Positions 15,667 to 26,417 are shown, counted from the stretch's first letter. The stretch: 63,919 nt of DNA from Prochlorococcus sp. AG-355-J04 (GCA_003280885.1 QCDN01000005.1:1-63919), one strand, 5' to 3'. The notes: a model not told the origin generated them from the sequence alone. Numbers and translations: made by a program.

Positions 15667-16457
15667 GACCCCATTGCTGTATATTTTTTCGTTCCTTCAG
15701 ACCAGATTCTTTTAAATAATGGGAAAAGTAAAAAAATCCATAGAATTTGCATACTTAAGCCTCCGCTAATATTTGTTTCATTACCTGACAGTAAGTTCGC
15801 AGGGAAATCAATTAAATATGGAAAAGGAGTCAAATAAATCCAAGATTTAACATATGTGGGGAATGAGACTACTGGTGCTAAAAGACCTGAGAGAAATAAA
15901 GTTGGAATAAATAACAATCTTTCTATCGATGATGCTTTCTCTGTCCAGAAACATAGACATGCAACTATTGACTGAATTAAAAATTGAATCAAGAAGGATA
16001 AGAAAGTAGATACTATCGATAGGAGTAAAATACCTAAATTTGGTATCCATAAACTTTCTGGATTAAAAATAAAAAAGAAAAATGCGATTATTAGTGCGAA
16101 AGGAAATCTTGTTATTTGTTCAGCAAGATGTTGTGCAAAATACCTGAAAAATGGATTTAAGGGTTGGATTAAATATGGAGATACTTTCCCCATAAGAGAA
16201 TCCTCTTCAAAACTAAATACAACCCAAACTACAGAAAACTGTCTTACAAAAAAAGCACATAAGAAATACCTTGAAAGCATAACATCACTAATGTTTATGG
16301 ATTCATTAAGATTATTGTTTGTCCAAATATTTAACATGAAAAAAGGAATAATCCCTGAAATTGCCCATAATGCAATTTCTACCCTATATTCCAACATGTT
16401 TGAATATTGGACTTTTAATAAGGTTAATAATTTACGGTTAATCAATTTAAATATCAT
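15663..16457 (-). CDS. ABC-2 type permease (DUF990-like), first subunit
   Basis: 264 aa with six hydrophobic spans and the loop VSPYLIQPLNPFFRYF, the same position as LLKPIDSQF in the sister permease. The two probably form a heterodimeric channel. Overlaps the ATPase gene 3' end by 11 bp and the next permease by 4 bp, showing a tightly coupled operon. Confidence 0.8.
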   Translation of the reverse strand: MIFKLINRKLLTLLKVQYSNMLEYRVEIALWAISGIIPFFMLNIWTNNNLNESINISDVMLSRYFLCAFFVRQFSVVWVVFSFEEDSLMGKVSPYLIQPLNPFFRYFAQHLAEQITRFPFALIIAFFFFIFNPESLWIPNLGILLLSIVSTFLSFLIQFLIQSIVACLCFWTEKASSIERLLFIPTLFLSGLLAPVVSFPTYVKSWIYLTPFPYLIDFPANLLSGNETNISGGLSMQILWIFLLFPLFKRIWSEGTKKYTAMGS

Positions 16458-17442
16458 AATCTTTTTTGATTAATACCTTCCCAATAACTTCATCTATAGG
16501 TGGTTCATTTATATAAAGGTCTTCAATATCAAAATTATTTAGGATAGTTTTTAGCGAAGAGGTAATAGAGTTTTTTTCGATTTTTATAGTGATTTCATTC
16601 TTTATTCTATTTTTAACAGTAAAACAGGAATTTTCTAATTTAATTGCTTCCTCTTCTGAGCGACAAACTATTAATATTTCTTTAACAGGAGAAAGTTTTT
16701 TTAATAATAGGTCAAGTTTTCCATCATATGATATCGCCCCTTCGTGCACACATATAACTCTCTTGCATAGCGATGTAATATCTTTCATGTAATGACTGGT
16801 TAGGCATATCGTTGCATTAGTTTCCTTATTGTATTTTTGAAGGAATTTTCTTAAATTTCTCTGTGCATTAATATCTAATCCAAGTGTCGGCTCGTCTAAA
16901 AATAGAATATTTGGTTCATGTATCAAAGCTGCAAGTAATTCTGATTTCATACGCTGACCTAATGAAAGTTTTCTAACGGGTATGAATAGCTCTTCATCAA
17001 TTTCAAGCATTTCCGATAGTTTTTTTATTCTCTTTTTAGCTTCGAACTTATCTAAGTCATATATTGATGCATTCAAATAGAATGATTCAATTGGCGGAAG
17101 ATCCCAAATAAGCTGTTGCTTTTGTCCCATTATTAAGGTGATATTCTTTAGGAAATTTTCTTTTCTCCTGTAAGGTAAGTAGCCTGAAACCAAAATCGAA
17201 CCTTCACTTGGATAAATTAAGCCACAAAGCATTTTTAATATTGTTGTTTTTCCAGCTCCATTAGCACCTAGAAAACCTACTATTTCTCCCTCTTTAATTT
17301 CAAAACTTATATCTTTTATAACTTTTATACTTTTTGTTTGTCTTCTAAAAAAATGTTTAATTGTTCCTTTTAAGCCTGGTTCTTTGGAAGAGATATCAAA
17401 TGACTTAGATAAATTTCTTACATCGATAATATTTTGTACCAT
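16447..17442 (-). CDS. ABC transporter ATP-binding protein (exporter type)
   Basis: 331 aa. Walker A GANGAGKTT, signature LSLGQRMKSE, Walker B ILFLDEPTLGLD and the His switch LTSHYMKD. The C-terminal about 80 residues form an extension seen in NatA/BcrA-like ATPases. First gene of a three-gene operon with two ABC-2 permeases. Drives export of an unknown substrate across the plasma membrane. Confidence 0.9.
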   Translation of the reverse strand: MVQNIIDVRNLSKSFDISSKEPGLKGTIKHFFRRQTKSIKVIKDISFEIKEGEIVGFLGANGAGKTTILKMLCGLIYPSEGSILVSGYLPYRRKENFLKNITLIMGQKQQLIWDLPPIESFYLNASIYDLDKFEAKKRIKKLSEMLEIDEELFIPVRKLSLGQRMKSELLAALIHEPNILFLDEPTLGLDINAQRNLRKFLQKYNKETNATICLTSHYMKDITSLCKRVICVHEGAISYDGKLDLLLKKLSPVKEILIVCRSEEEAIKLENSCFTVKNRIKNEITIKIEKNSITSSLKTILNNFDIEDLYINEPPIDEVIGKVLIKKDYDI

Positions 17443-17519
17443 TTAAAAATTTAAATTATTGAAATTTTATATTTAAATAAATTTTTGAATTATCTTATTT
17501 TAGAAAATTTTTCAACCAA

Positions 17520-17909
17520 TTAAAAAATATCTTTAAACGACACAACCAGCCAGATAAAAAAGTTAATTGGATTAAGTAACTCGCTTACCTTATTTTTGTT
17601 TTCATAATTTAATCCTCTTAAAAAATCAAATATAAAATTACTATTCTCTTTTTTATCATTATTTTTTTTAATTACATTACCATTTTCGTCGAGCAGATCA
17701 ATTTCATCCTCAAAAAACCATTGCTCTTTCCCATTAGATAATTGCAAGACGACTCCAATGCCTTTGCCATCAGTTATTCTGAAATCACTTATCTTACCCA
17801 ATGAAGAAAAATTTATCGCATCAATAGTTTCTTTGGTAAGTCTATCCTTAGATAGTTCTAGGTTAACTTGAACAGAATTTCCTATCTTAACCTTGTCTAA
17901 AATTGACAT
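17520..17909 (-). CDS. DUF2862 family protein
   Basis: ATG 17909, 129 aa. The core LGKISDFRITDGKGIGVVLQLSNG followed by WFFEDEIDLL is the DUF2862 signature, a small cyanobacterial/plastid family of unknown function. The C-terminal half is a less conserved extension that ends in a hydrophobic stretch (INFFIWLVVSF), perhaps a membrane anchor. Confidence 0.75.
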   Translation of the reverse strand: MSILDKVKIGNSVQVNLELSKDRLTKETIDAINFSSLGKISDFRITDGKGIGVVLQLSNGKEQWFFEDEIDLLDENGNVIKKNNDKKENSNFIFDFLRGLNYENKNKVSELLNPINFFIWLVVSFKDIF

Positions 17910-17981
17910 TTTTTTAGGTTATTATACTTAGTCATAAGGGATTTATGCGATTAATTCAGAATTATTGATTTATTTCAATAT

Positions 17982-18128
17982 TTACGATTTTTTGAAAACA
18001 GCTTCAAGGATTCTCTTTATTGTAATTGTTAATACTCTTAAAAATACAAAAAATAGACCTAACCAACCTAATATGACAGCTATTGATAACAAGCTTGAAC
18101 CTAAATCACGCTGTAGCAAATTCTGCAT
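17982..18128 (-). CDS. Small single-span membrane protein, 48 aa
   Basis: ATG 18128 to TAA 17982. The product MQNLLQRDLGSSLLSIAVIL continues through a transmembrane segment to a basic helix ending EAVFKKS. Typical of real cyanobacterial small membrane proteins: clear start, one span, positive C-terminus. Family not recognised. Confidence 0.6.
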   Translation of the reverse strand: MQNLLQRDLGSSLLSIAVILGWLGLFFVFLRVLTITIKRILEAVFKKS

Positions 18129-18299
18129 ATAGTATTTCTAAATTAGATAGTTGTAACTCTACTTTATGAGATTACTTATTAAAGATAAAAATGTTTAAAA
18201 TTCAGATTTATTAAATAATTTTTTTATTGGCGTATTTATTAGATATGATTTGTAAGTTAAAATTTAGCTAGAAATTAATTTAATATTTTGGATCTATCT

Positions 18300-18389
18300 T
18301 TGAACTCATACATTGGAATGCTTTTTATCATTATTGGCCTAATTGTTAGAGTTGACTTGAAATTCTCCATTCAAAAAGATCTAAAATAA
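18300..18389 (+). CDS. Possible very small membrane peptide, 29 aa
   Basis: TTG 18300 to TAA 18387-18389 encodes 29 residues with one hydrophobic segment (IGMLFIIIGLIV) and a basic tail. Only the hydrophobic pattern supports it; there is no clear ribosome binding site. The rest of the 18129-18460 spacer shows nothing else. Confidence 0.25.
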   Translation: MNSYIGMLFIIIGLIVRVDLKFSIQKDLK

Positions 18390-18460
18390 TTACTAATAAG
18401 CTCTTTTGAAGTAGGAATTAATAATCTTTTTTTTAAATTGCTGTAACTATTGCAAAGACT

Positions 18461-18484
18461 AAAAAAGCAGCCTTAAAGCTGCTT
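18461..18484 (-). terminator. Rho-independent terminator after tRNA-fMet
   Basis: AAGCAGC (18465-18471), loop CTTAAA, GCTGCTT (18478-18484), with A-run at 18461-18466 giving a T-tail on the minus strand. Lies directly downstream of the tRNA. Confidence 0.85.
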
Positions 18485-18489
18485 CCAAA

Positions 18490-18566
<77 letters not shown>

Positions 18567-18611
18567 TCATATACATAGCATACATCTGAAAGGGTTATTT
18601 TTCCTGTTTTT

Positions 18612-19577
18612 TTAGGATTCTTGGAATTTTAATTTACCTTTAACTTCAAGTCGCACTCCTTCGGAAAAATTAAAAACCTTTTCTTCGATGTCTTGAATTC
18701 TTAAGTCAGATATCCACTCTAATTGTTTTAGTAAGTGAAGACTAACAGCATGCTTTGCTCTCTTTGAACCGTCTTCTACTTTTAAAGCTAGTCCTATCCC
18801 TTCATTTACCTTACATAGGCACTGTATTCCTTCGGCACCACCTTTACCTATAACTTTCCCATGTGAAGCTTTAATTATTTCTGTATCAAATTTATTTTTG
18901 TCACTTATCATTGTTGGGTTTATTGTTATGGCTCTACTGATTTGTTCTAATTCAGCATTTTCGGAACTACTTAGAAGTGAATATAACCTCGACATTTCTA
19001 ATAGTTTTAAATACAGAGTGGGAGCACCACAATCATCACGTTCTGCGTTTATTTCAGATGCCGGGATTTCAAGGAGTTCAGAAACTATTCTGAATATTTC
19101 GATTTGAAGTGGATGATCCCCCTTTAGGTAACTATCTAATGGCCAATTCATTTTTTTGCATGTTGCTAAAAAAGCAGCATGTTTACCCGAACAATTATGT
19201 TCTAATGGACTCGTCTTGTTTATTGGACATTTCAGATTATCGATATCAATGTCATATTCCCATAAAATTTTGAAAGCTTCCCTTGAATGTAGTTTTGATC
19301 CACTGTGTGACCCGCATGCTAAAGCAATTGATTTTGTTTCATTATTGATTTTTGATGCAGCCCCACTACTAACGAAAGGAATTGCTTGAAACGGTTTTAG
19401 TGCAGACCTTATGAAACTCTTATATTCTGGATTCCCTGCGCACATTAAAACTCTTCCTTTTTTGTCAGTAATGACAGCATGAATTTTATGGATCGACTCA
19501 ATATTTGATCCTCTCATTAAGGTTGCTTGTATAGGAGGATTGTTAGAAGTATAGAGGTTTTTAAAATTAGAACTCAT
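18612..19577 (-). CDS. Type II-family asparaginase (Asparaginase_II fold)
   Basis: 321 aa, ATG 19577. The Asparaginase_II family (PF06089 type) is recognised from GSNIESIHKIHAVI, RSALKPFQAIPFV, LACGSHSG, HNCSGKHAAFL and DDCGAPT blocks. It would hydrolyse L-asparagine to aspartate and ammonium, useful for nitrogen scavenging. It lies just upstream of the tRNA-fMet on the same strand. The stop/start junction with the CGLD27 gene is immediate (19577/19578), so they are probably co-translated. Confidence 0.87.
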   Translation of the reverse strand: MSSNFKNLYTSNNPPIQATLMRGSNIESIHKIHAVITDKKGRVLMCAGNPEYKSFIRSALKPFQAIPFVSSGAASKINNETKSIALACGSHSGSKLHSREAFKILWEYDIDIDNLKCPINKTSPLEHNCSGKHAAFLATCKKMNWPLDSYLKGDHPLQIEIFRIVSELLEIPASEINAERDDCGAPTLYLKLLEMSRLYSLLSSSENAELEQISRAITINPTMISDKNKFDTEIIKASHGKVIGKGGAEGIQCLCKVNEGIGLALKVEDGSKRAKHAVSLHLLKQLEWISDLRIQDIEEKVFNFSEGVRLEVKGKLKFQES

Positions 19578-20072
19578 TTAAAAATCGTTATTTTGAAAAA
19601 TCAAAATGCCAGACAAAGCTAAGACAGAAATAATAGAAAGAATTTGAATTAAATTTTTTAAAATAGGCTTTACCTCAATTGAGGCAATAAGTGATTCTTT
19701 TTCTTTCAAAGCTAATGGTTTTTCCCATACTTGTCCGTCATACCAACCTGATTCCTCATATTCAACTTTTTCGGATGTTAATCTTTTAAAAATATGATTC
19801 CAACCTAAAAATAATCTTATTGAAATTAAAAGAGGTATTGATAAGCTGCTAAAAAAACTTAATAGAATATACTTTAAAAGGGACGTTTTGAAATATACAC
19901 TTCCTGAAGAAATAACAAGAAATAGAACAAAAGCTCCTACCCAGAACTTTATCAATATAAGAATTAGTGACTTTTTTGTTTTTGGCCAAGAAAAAATTTT
20001 TGATTTTGATAATTCTATGAATTCATTTGTGGGTTGTTGTTCTCTAGGAACAGGACATTTAGATTGATTCAT
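19578..20072 (-). CDS. CGLD27/Ycf36 family protein (DUF1230)
   Basis: 164 aa. The N-terminal CPVPREQQPTNEF motif is the signature of the DUF1230 (Ycf36, CGLD27) family conserved in cyanobacteria, algae and plants. Two membrane spans (about 37-58 and 66-84), RLFLGWNHIFKRLTSE, SGWYDGQVWEKP, and a C-terminal span. In plants it has been linked to chloroplast iron or photosynthetic function; its exact role is unsettled. Confidence 0.85.
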   Translation of the reverse strand: MNQSKCPVPREQQPTNEFIELSKSKIFSWPKTKKSLILILIKFWVGAFVLFLVISSGSVYFKTSLLKYILLSFFSSLSIPLLISIRLFLGWNHIFKRLTSEKVEYEESGWYDGQVWEKPLALKEKESLIASIEVKPILKNLIQILSIISVLALSGILIFQNNDF

Positions 20073-20081
20073 AAAATAAAA

Positions 20082-20432
20082 TTATGGAAATATAAGATTT
20101 TCTCCATTACTCCAGAATGATTCAAGATCATAATATTTTCTTATTTCTGGCTGAAAAATATTTACTATCAAATCACCATAATCGAGTAAAGCCCATTTCG
20201 CTTCGTTAACCCCTTCTTTTCGTATCGGTTCAACTTTAGCCTTTTCTCTAAGCTCTCCCTCTACAGAATTAGTTATAGATCTAACCTGTACATCAGATAA
20301 TCCTTCTGCAATCAAAATCCATTCGCTTATAAATGATACTTTGTCAATTTTTATGAGTTTTATATCTCTTGCCTTTTTTTCATCACATGCTTTAGCTGCC
20401 ATTAAAACCAAACTTTTATTGTCCATAAACAT
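20082..20432 (-). CDS. rsfS: Ribosomal silencing factor RsfS (Iojap family)
   Basis: Start at ATG 20432 (or 20426); an upstream in-frame ATG at 20498 lies well inside the preceding gene. DIKLIKIDKVSFISEWILIAEGLSD, RSITNSV, WALLDYGDLIVNIFQPEIRKYYDLE are typical of the RsfS/Iojap family, which binds uL14 and blocks subunit joining. Overlaps the DUF3318 gene end by 17 bp. Confidence 0.9.
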   Translation of the reverse strand: MFMDNKSLVLMAAKACDEKKARDIKLIKIDKVSFISEWILIAEGLSDVQVRSITNSVEGELREKAKVEPIRKEGVNEAKWALLDYGDLIVNIFQPEIRKYYDLESFWSNGENLIFP

Positions 20433-21054
20433 TTTCACTTGAAACAGATTTTTCTGAACCTTCTTGCTGAGATAATTCTGATCTTGCTTTTTCTGCACTT
20501 TTTCTTAAGGCATCTAATCTATCTTCAAAAAAACTTCTTTTTTTCTTTTTTCGTGTCTTTTCTATTAGCTCCTTTAATGCTCCTCCAAGACTTTTATAAG
20601 CATTTGGAATGCTGTATCCAAATCTACAAGCAAGATCTATAGCTCTTTCATCTGCATAAATAGCATCTTGAAGCTTTTTTTCGGAATTATTTTTTAAATA
20701 TAATCTATATCCTGCAAAACTTGATAAACCAAGCGCGAGTAATAAAAGTAACCCATCTTGGACCCACAACTCACCTATCGCACCTCCAAGTCCTATGGCA
20801 AGAGCTGCCATTTCCCAGCCATCTCTTGGAATTGTGTCATTTTGGATTTTCCCAACTTCGTGCCAAAATAATAAATTTCTATGGTCAATAGCAAAGTTAT
20901 CCCATTCATCTAAATCTATTTGGATTTCTACTTCGTCACGACCGATTTCCTCAAGTGTGATTAAAGGTGGATCTATTGCCGCAGCAGCTTCAACAAATAC
21001 CCAACTTTCATTCTCTGGAGGCAACAAACTTTTAAGTCGCTGAAGTTCGCTCAT
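20416..21054 (-). CDS. DUF3318 family membrane protein
   Basis: 212 aa. LQRLKSLLPPENESWVFVEAA, EEIGRDEVEIQIDLDEWDN, HRNLLFWHEVGKIQ and DGWEMAALAIGLGGAIGE are the conserved blocks of DUF3318. Two membrane spans (about 84-98 and 100-118) and a coiled basic C-terminus. A cyanobacterium-specific family of unknown function, coupled to rsfS by overlap. Divergent from carB. Confidence 0.8.
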   Translation of the reverse strand: MSELQRLKSLLPPENESWVFVEAAAAIDPPLITLEEIGRDEVEIQIDLDEWDNFAIDHRNLLFWHEVGKIQNDTIPRDGWEMAALAIGLGGAIGELWVQDGLLLLLALGLSSFAGYRLYLKNNSEKKLQDAIYADERAIDLACRFGYSIPNAYKSLGGALKELIEKTRKKKKRSFFEDRLDALRKSAEKARSELSQQEGSEKSVSSENVYGQ

Positions 21055-21161
21055 AAAAAATTAATTTCTTTCAATACTATAGAAACAAATGTTGCTTTTC
21101 AAGTAACTTGATTAACATCTGATGATTTATAAGTACCATGAAATAAATGAAGGTTTAAATT

Positions 21162-24100
21162 ATGCCTCAAAGAGGTGATCTTAAAAAAATTCTTATTCTA
21201 GGTTCGGGACCGATTGTTATAGGACAAGCATGCGAATTTGATTACTCTGGCACTCAAGCTTGCAAAGCACTAAGAAATGCTGGTTATGAAATTGTCTTGA
21301 TAAATTCAAATCCAGCTTCAATAATGACTGATCCTGATATCGCAAGTAAAACATATATTGAACCATTGACTCCTGAAATTGTTTCTCAGATCATTCTAAG
21401 AGAAAAACCTGATGCGATTCTTCCCACTATGGGAGGTCAAACCGCTTTGAATCTTGCGGTTAAATTATCAGAGTCAGATTTTTTAAAACATAATAATATT
21501 GAATTAATTGGAGCTGATTTAAGGGCTATTCATAAAGCTGAGGATAGAAAATTATTTAAAGAATCGATGGAGAAAATAAATGTAAATGTTTGTCCATCTG
21601 GTATTGCATCTAACTTGGATGAAGCTATTAAGGTATCAAAAAAAATTAGTTCCTATCCTCTTATAATCAGGCCTGCATTTACTTTAGGTGGAGTAGGAGG
21701 TGGAATTGCTTTTAACCTTGAAGAATTTGTCGAGCTGTGTAAATCAGGTTTAGAGGAAAGTCCAAGTAATCAAATATTAATTGAAAAATCACTCATTGGA
21801 TGGAAGGAATTTGAGCTAGAAGTAATGAGAGATACTGCTGACAATGTGGTGATAGTTTGCAGTATTGAAAATTTAGACCCAATGGGTGTCCACACTGGAG
21901 ATTCGATTACTGTAGCTCCTGCACAGACTTTAACAGATAAGGAGTATCAGAGATTGCGTGATTTGTCTTTGAAAATCATTAGGGAGGTAGGAGTTGAAAC
22001 AGGAGGGAGTAATATTCAATTTGCAATAAATCCATCTAATGGAGAAGTAATTGTCATAGAAATGAATCCTCGTGTGAGTAGATCCTCTGCTTTAGCAAGC
22101 AAAGCAACTGGATTCCCCATAGCTAAGATTGCAGCTTTATTATCTGTTGGCTATACACTTGATGAAATTATTAATGACATTACAAAAAAAACACCTGCAT
22201 GTTTTGAGCCATCAATTGATTACGTAGTTACTAAAATTCCAAGATTTGCCTTTGAAAAGTTTAAAGGCTCATCTAATACCTTAAGTACTTCGATGAAATC
22301 CGTTGGTGAGTCAATGGCAATAGGTCGTTCTTTTGAAGAATCATTTCAGAAAGCATTAAGATCATTGGAAGTAGGTGTTTTTGGTTGGGAATGTGATTCA
22401 TTAGATGAATTTAAAAACGAGAGTCACATTAAAAATAGTTTAAGAAACCCTACATCTGAAAGAATTCTCTTAGTTAAAAAAGCTATGCAGCTTGGGAAAA
22501 CTAATTCTTATATTCAAAAAGTTACAAATATAGATTTATGGTTTATAGAAAAATTACGTAATATCTTTAATTTTGAAAATGATTTTTTGAAAAATAAAGA
22601 ACTTTATTCTCTAGATAGGGATTTGATGTTGCATGCTAAACAATTAGGCTTTTCAGATCAACAGATAGCAAAGTTAACTAATTCTGAGTTCTTTGAAGTG
22701 AGAAGACATAGAAAAGAACTAAATATAATACCAATTTATAAAACTGTTGATACTTGTTCAGCAGAATTCTCATCATCAACTCCCTACCATTATTCAACTT
22801 ACGAAGAATCTTTCATTAATTTTAATTCTCAAATTTTTGATAGCGAGATTTTAGATAATAGTAAATCAAAAAAAATTATGATTCTAGGAGGAGGTCCAAA
22901 CAGAATTGGACAGGGAATAGAATTTGATTACTGTTGCTGTCATGCTTCATATCAAGCCTCTACGAGTGGTTATAAAACAATAATGGTAAATAGTAACCCT
23001 GAAACTGTATCGACAGACTATGATACTAGCGATATTTTATATTTTGAACCTGTAACTTTGGAGGATATACTCAATATAATAGAAGCTGAAAATCCTTATG
23101 GTTTGATTGTTCAATTTGGAGGACAAACTCCACTGAAATTATCATTACCTTTATTTGAATGGCTAAAATCAAAAGATGGGATTAGAACTGGATCAAAAAT
23201 TCTTGGGACTTCTCCAATATCTATCGATTTAGCAGAAGATAGAGAGGAATTTACAAAAATACTTGAAGAATTAAATATTAGACAACCTTTTAACGGTATT
23301 GCACGTAATCAAAATGAAGCAGAAATAGTAGCAAAAAGTATTGGGTTCCCCTTGGTTGTAAGACCTTCTTATGTTTTAGGAGGAAGGGCAATGGAAATTG
23401 TTAAAGATGAAAATGAATTATCGAGATACATCTCTGAAGCAGTTAAGGTATCGCCTGATCATCCTATTCTTCTTGATCAATATTTGAATAATGCTATCGA
23501 GATAGATGTTGATGCTTTATGTGACTCAGAGGGTTCGGTTGTAATTGCTGGTCTAATGGAACATGTGGAACCTGCAGGAATTCATTCAGGAGATTCAGCT
23601 TGTTGTTTGCCATCCATTTCTCTTTCAACGTCCACAATAGAAAATGTAAGGTACTGGACTAAATTAATTGCACAAAGATTAAATGTTGTTGGTTTAATTA
23701 ATTTGCAATTTGCAGTCATAAATACAAATAACAAAGAAAATAAATTATTTATTCTTGAAGCAAATCCAAGAGCATCTCGGACAGTCCCATTTGTTTCAAA
23801 AGCCATTGGTAAACCAGTAGCAAAATTAGCTACGCAGCTAATGCAAGGTTTTAAATTGGAAGATATTAATTTCACCCAAGAATTTTTTCCAAAATATCAG
23901 GCAGTAAAAGAGGCTGTTTTACCCTTTAAAAGATTTCCTGGATCTGATACATTACTTGGCCCTGAAATGAGATCTACTGGAGAAGTAATGGGTTTAGCTA
24001 AAGATTTTGGTATCGCTTATGCTAAGTCTGAATTGGCAGCAGGTAATGGCGTACCTTCAGAAGGAGTAGCTTTTTTGTCTACAAATGATTTAGATAAAAA

Positions 24101-24458
24101 AAATCTTGAAGAGGTTGCTAGAGAACTATTGAATTTAGGGTTTAAATTAATAGCAACAAAAGGTACAGCTGCATATTTGGTGAATTTAGGTATCCAAGTT
24201 GAAGAAGTGCTAAAAGTTCATGAAGGTAGACCAAATATTGAAGACTTAATTCGTTCGGGACTTGTTCAATTAATAATTAATACTCCAATCGGCTCACAAG
24301 CTCTTCATGATGATGCTTATTTAAGACGTGCTGCTTTAGAGTATAATATACCAACTTTTACAACTATCCCTGGAGCAAAGGCAGCCATTAAAGCAATCAA
24401 AGCTTTGAAATGTTATAAAATTGATACTTACTCGCTACAAGAGATCCATAATTATTAA
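21162..24458 (+). CDS. carB: Carbamoyl-phosphate synthase large subunit
   Basis: 1098 aa, full length. Two homologous ATP-grasp halves: first begins [19 protein letters not shown], second [19 protein letters not shown]. Glycine-rich loops (FTLGGVGGG and YVLGGRAME) and metal-binding [10 protein letters not shown] and EANPRASRT are all present, and the C-terminal allosteric MGS-like domain (about 960-1090) is intact. It makes carbamoyl phosphate from glutamine-derived ammonia, bicarbonate and two ATP for arginine and pyrimidine synthesis. The partner carA is not in this window. Confidence 0.98.
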   Translation: MPQRGDLKKILILGSGPIVIGQACEFDYSGTQACKALRNAGYEIVLINSNPASIMTDPDIASKTYIEPLTPEIVSQIILREKPDAILPTMGGQTALNLAVKLSESDFLKHNNIELIGADLRAIHKAEDRKLFKESMEKINVNVCPSGIASNLDEAIKVSKKISSYPLIIRPAFTLGGVGGGIAFNLEEFVELCKSGLEESPSNQILIEKSLIGWKEFELEVMRDTADNVVIVCSIENLDPMGVHTGDSITVAPAQTLTDKEYQRLRDLSLKIIREVGVETGGSNIQFAINPSNGEVIVIEMNPRVSRSSALASKATGFPIAKIAALLSVGYTLDEIINDITKKTPACFEPSIDYVVTKIPRFAFEKFKGSSNTLSTSMKSVGESMAIGRSFEESFQKALRSLEVGVFGWECDSLDEFKNESHIKNSLRNPTSERILLVKKAMQLGKTNSYIQKVTNIDLWFIEKLRNIFNFENDFLKNKELYSLDRDLMLHAKQLGFSDQQIAKLTNSEFFEVRRHRKELNIIPIYKTVDTCSAEFSSSTPYHYSTYEESFINFNSQIFDSEILDNSKSKKIMILGGGPNRIGQGIEFDYCCCHASYQASTSGYKTIMVNSNPETVSTDYDTSDILYFEPVTLEDILNIIEAENPYGLIVQFGGQTPLKLSLPLFEWLKSKDGIRTGSKILGTSPISIDLAEDREEFTKILEELNIRQPFNGIARNQNEAEIVAKSIGFPLVVRPSYVLGGRAMEIVKDENELSRYISEAVKVSPDHPILLDQYLNNAIEIDVDALCDSEGSVVIAGLMEHVEPAGIHSGDSACCLPSISLSTSTIENVRYWTKLIAQRLNVVGLINLQFAVINTNNKENKLFILEANPRASRTVPFVSKAIGKPVAKLATQLMQGFKLEDINFTQEFFPKYQAVKEAVLPFKRFPGSDTLLGPEMRSTGEVMGLAKDFGIAYAKSELAAGNGVPSEGVAFLSTNDLDKKNLEEVARELLNLGFKLIATKGTAAYLVNLGIQVEEVLKVHEGRPNIEDLIRSGLVQLIINTPIGSQALHDDAYLRRAALEYNIPTFTTIPGAKAAIKAIKALKCYKIDTYSLQEIHNY

Positions 24459-24462
24459 GATT

Positions 24463-24687
24463 TTAATCTAGGTTTTTTAGTTTTTCTCTTAATTGATTAG
24501 CTAAAGAGTTTCGGCTAATTGAAAGTAAATTAAGTGTATCTTGATGCATTTTAAGTTGTGTTTCTGCTATTTGTAATACTTTTATAGATTCTTTTATTTC
24601 ATTAGAAAGTTCATTTATTAAATATTTTTTCCCTTCAAAGGTTAATACTGGATTTGCAGAATCATTTGTGTTTTCGCTCATGGACAT
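24463..24687 (-). CDS. Small helical protein (DUF6447-like), 74 aa
   Basis: ATG 24687 (a second Met at residue 3). LTFEGKKYLINELSNEIKE is followed by a long coiled-coil-like helix (LQIAETQLKMHQDTLNLLSISRNSL). The pattern agrees with what I remember of the DUF6447 family of bacterial and phage small proteins, but I cannot verify this. Convergent with carB, 5 bp apart. Confidence 0.6.
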   Translation of the reverse strand: MSMSENTNDSANPVLTFEGKKYLINELSNEIKESIKVLQIAETQLKMHQDTLNLLSISRNSLANQLREKLKNLD

Positions 24688-24710
24688 AGCTTTTAATAAC
24701 TAAAATAGAG

Positions 24711-26417
24711 TTATTTTTTTTTAATCAATTGTTTTTCACATAATTCTTTATATATTCCGTTTTTATTGATTAAATCAATATGTCTACCAACTTCAATAAT
24801 TTCCCCTTTATCGAAAACAATAATTTTATTGGCCTCTTGAGTAGTGGCTAATCTATGAGCAATTACAATGACTGTTCTATCTTTCATAGCTTTATTAAGC
24901 CCTTCTTGTACTTCAGATTCTGATTCTGCATCTAACGCACTTGTGGCCTCATCTAAAAGAAGAATAGATGGGTTTCCAAGTATTGCTCTTGCAATTGCTA
25001 TTCTCTGGATCTGACCCCCTGAGAAATTTGATCCTCTTTCAGACATCTTAGTTTCATATTTCTCAGGAAGCTTTTGAATAAAGTTGTGAGCGTTTGCTTT
25101 TCTTGCGGATTCTATAACTTCTTCTTTGGTAAAACTTCTGCCCATCCTTATTACATCAATAATCTTTCCCGAAAATAAAAAAGGTTGTTGTTGTACTAAT
25201 GCAATATTTTTTCTAATGTCTTTTGTATTTAATAATTTGAGATTTTTGTCATCAATAAAAATGTATCCATTATTTGGAGTTATAAATTTTAATATCAGAG
25301 CTAACATTGTACTTTTGCCAGCCCCTGAAGCTCCAACAAAAGCTGTGACTTCCCCTTTTTTAATTTCTAAATTGATATTTTTAAGAACTTGATTATCTTT
25401 TTTGTAAGCGAAATTAACTTTCTTGAAACTTATATTGCCTTCAATATTTGATATTCTTGTTGAATTTCCTTTATCATCTTCGATAGGTTCTAGATTTATG
25501 TTTTTCAACCTTTTTATTGAGGCTTCTGCCTGTTTATAGTCATTAAAATTTGTGCTTACATGGCTTATTGGATCAATAAGCATCAATATTGCGGCAAAGA
25601 AACTACTAAATTCTTCGCTTGTTAGAAGGCCTAGATTGATTCTTGCGGCTCCTAAACCTAGTATTGCTAATATTCCAAATGCTTCAACAAATCCTACAAC
25701 TGGATGTTGAAATGCAAGTAATTTTAGTGTTTTATATTTTGCTTTTTTATTTGTACTTAATCTTTTATAAAATCTATTCTCAATCCATTTTTCTGCAGCA
25801 AAAGCTCTTATAGTGGACATTCCATTTATAGATTCACCTATTAGACCTGCTAAATTACTTGTTGATTCTTGACTTTTTTCGGATGCTACTAAAACTCTTC
25901 TTCCAAAACTATTAACTGAAAGAATAATCAATGGTGCTAAGACAAAAGTTGATAATGTTAGTGACCAGTCTAAATAAAACATGTAGATTATTACCGCTAA
26001 CAATTGTAGAGTGCATGGAATAGTATCCTGAGCTGTTTTATAAATAACTTCGCTTACCCTGTCTGCATCTTCTGTAAGTCTATATGTGATGTCCCCGGCT
26101 GAAATCTTTTCAACTGAATTCATCTCTATTTTTTGAATTCTTCTAAATAAATTTCCTCTCATTACTTCACTAATTTCTAAAGATGGTTTTGCTATGAATA
26201 CATCCTGTCCAAATTGAGCAGTTTTCTGAATTAAAAATACAAATAAAGACTTAATTATTATGCTAGAAACTTTTGTGAGATCACCAGATCCAATTGCTGG
26301 GATTAAGTTTCCAGCTAAATAAGCTAATAATGGCCAACAAGCAACGTAAATAAGCATGCATATAAAACCTTTTATAAACCTATTTGAATATGGTCTGACT
26401 GGTGGTATTAGTCTCAA
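24711..26417 (-). CDS. ABC transporter, MsbA-type half-transporter
   Basis: 568 aa: N-terminal six-span ABC exporter membrane domain (about residues 15-300) and a C-terminal ATPase with Walker A GASGAGKST, signature FSGGQIQRIAIARA, Walker B ILLLDEATSALD and the H-loop IAHRLAT. Probably a homodimeric lipid or multidrug flippase; in this organism the substrate is unknown. The gene is convergent with carB and follows a small helical gene. Confidence 0.9.
   Translation of the reverse strand: MRLIPPVRPYSNRFIKGFICMLIYVACWPLLAYLAGNLIPAIGSGDLTKVSSIIIKSLFVFLIQKTAQFGQDVFIAKPSLEISEVMRGNLFRRIQKIEMNSVEKISAGDITYRLTEDADRVSEVIYKTAQDTIPCTLQLLAVIIYMFYLDWSLTLSTFVLAPLIILSVNSFGRRVLVASEKSQESTSNLAGLIGESINGMSTIRAFAAEKWIENRFYKRLSTNKKAKYKTLKLLAFQHPVVGFVEAFGILAILGLGAARINLGLLTSEEFSSFFAAILMLIDPISHVSTNFNDYKQAEASIKRLKNINLEPIEDDKGNSTRISNIEGNISFKKVNFAYKKDNQVLKNINLEIKKGEVTAFVGASGAGKSTMLALILKFITPNNGYIFIDDKNLKLLNTKDIRKNIALVQQQPFLFSGKIIDVIRMGRSFTKEEVIESARKANAHNFIQKLPEKYETKMSERGSNFSGGQIQRIAIARAILGNPSILLLDEATSALDAESESEVQEGLNKAMKDRTVIVIAHRLATTQEANKIIVFDKGEIIEVGRHIDLINKNGIYKELCEKQLIKKK

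Noticed and set aside
15847-16050. Antisense ORF within the ABC permease gene
   Set aside because: Same region is clearly the permease in another frame.
24459-24480. AGATTTTAATCT hairpin after carB as terminator
   Set aside because: Only a 5-bp AT-rich stem; too weak to call.
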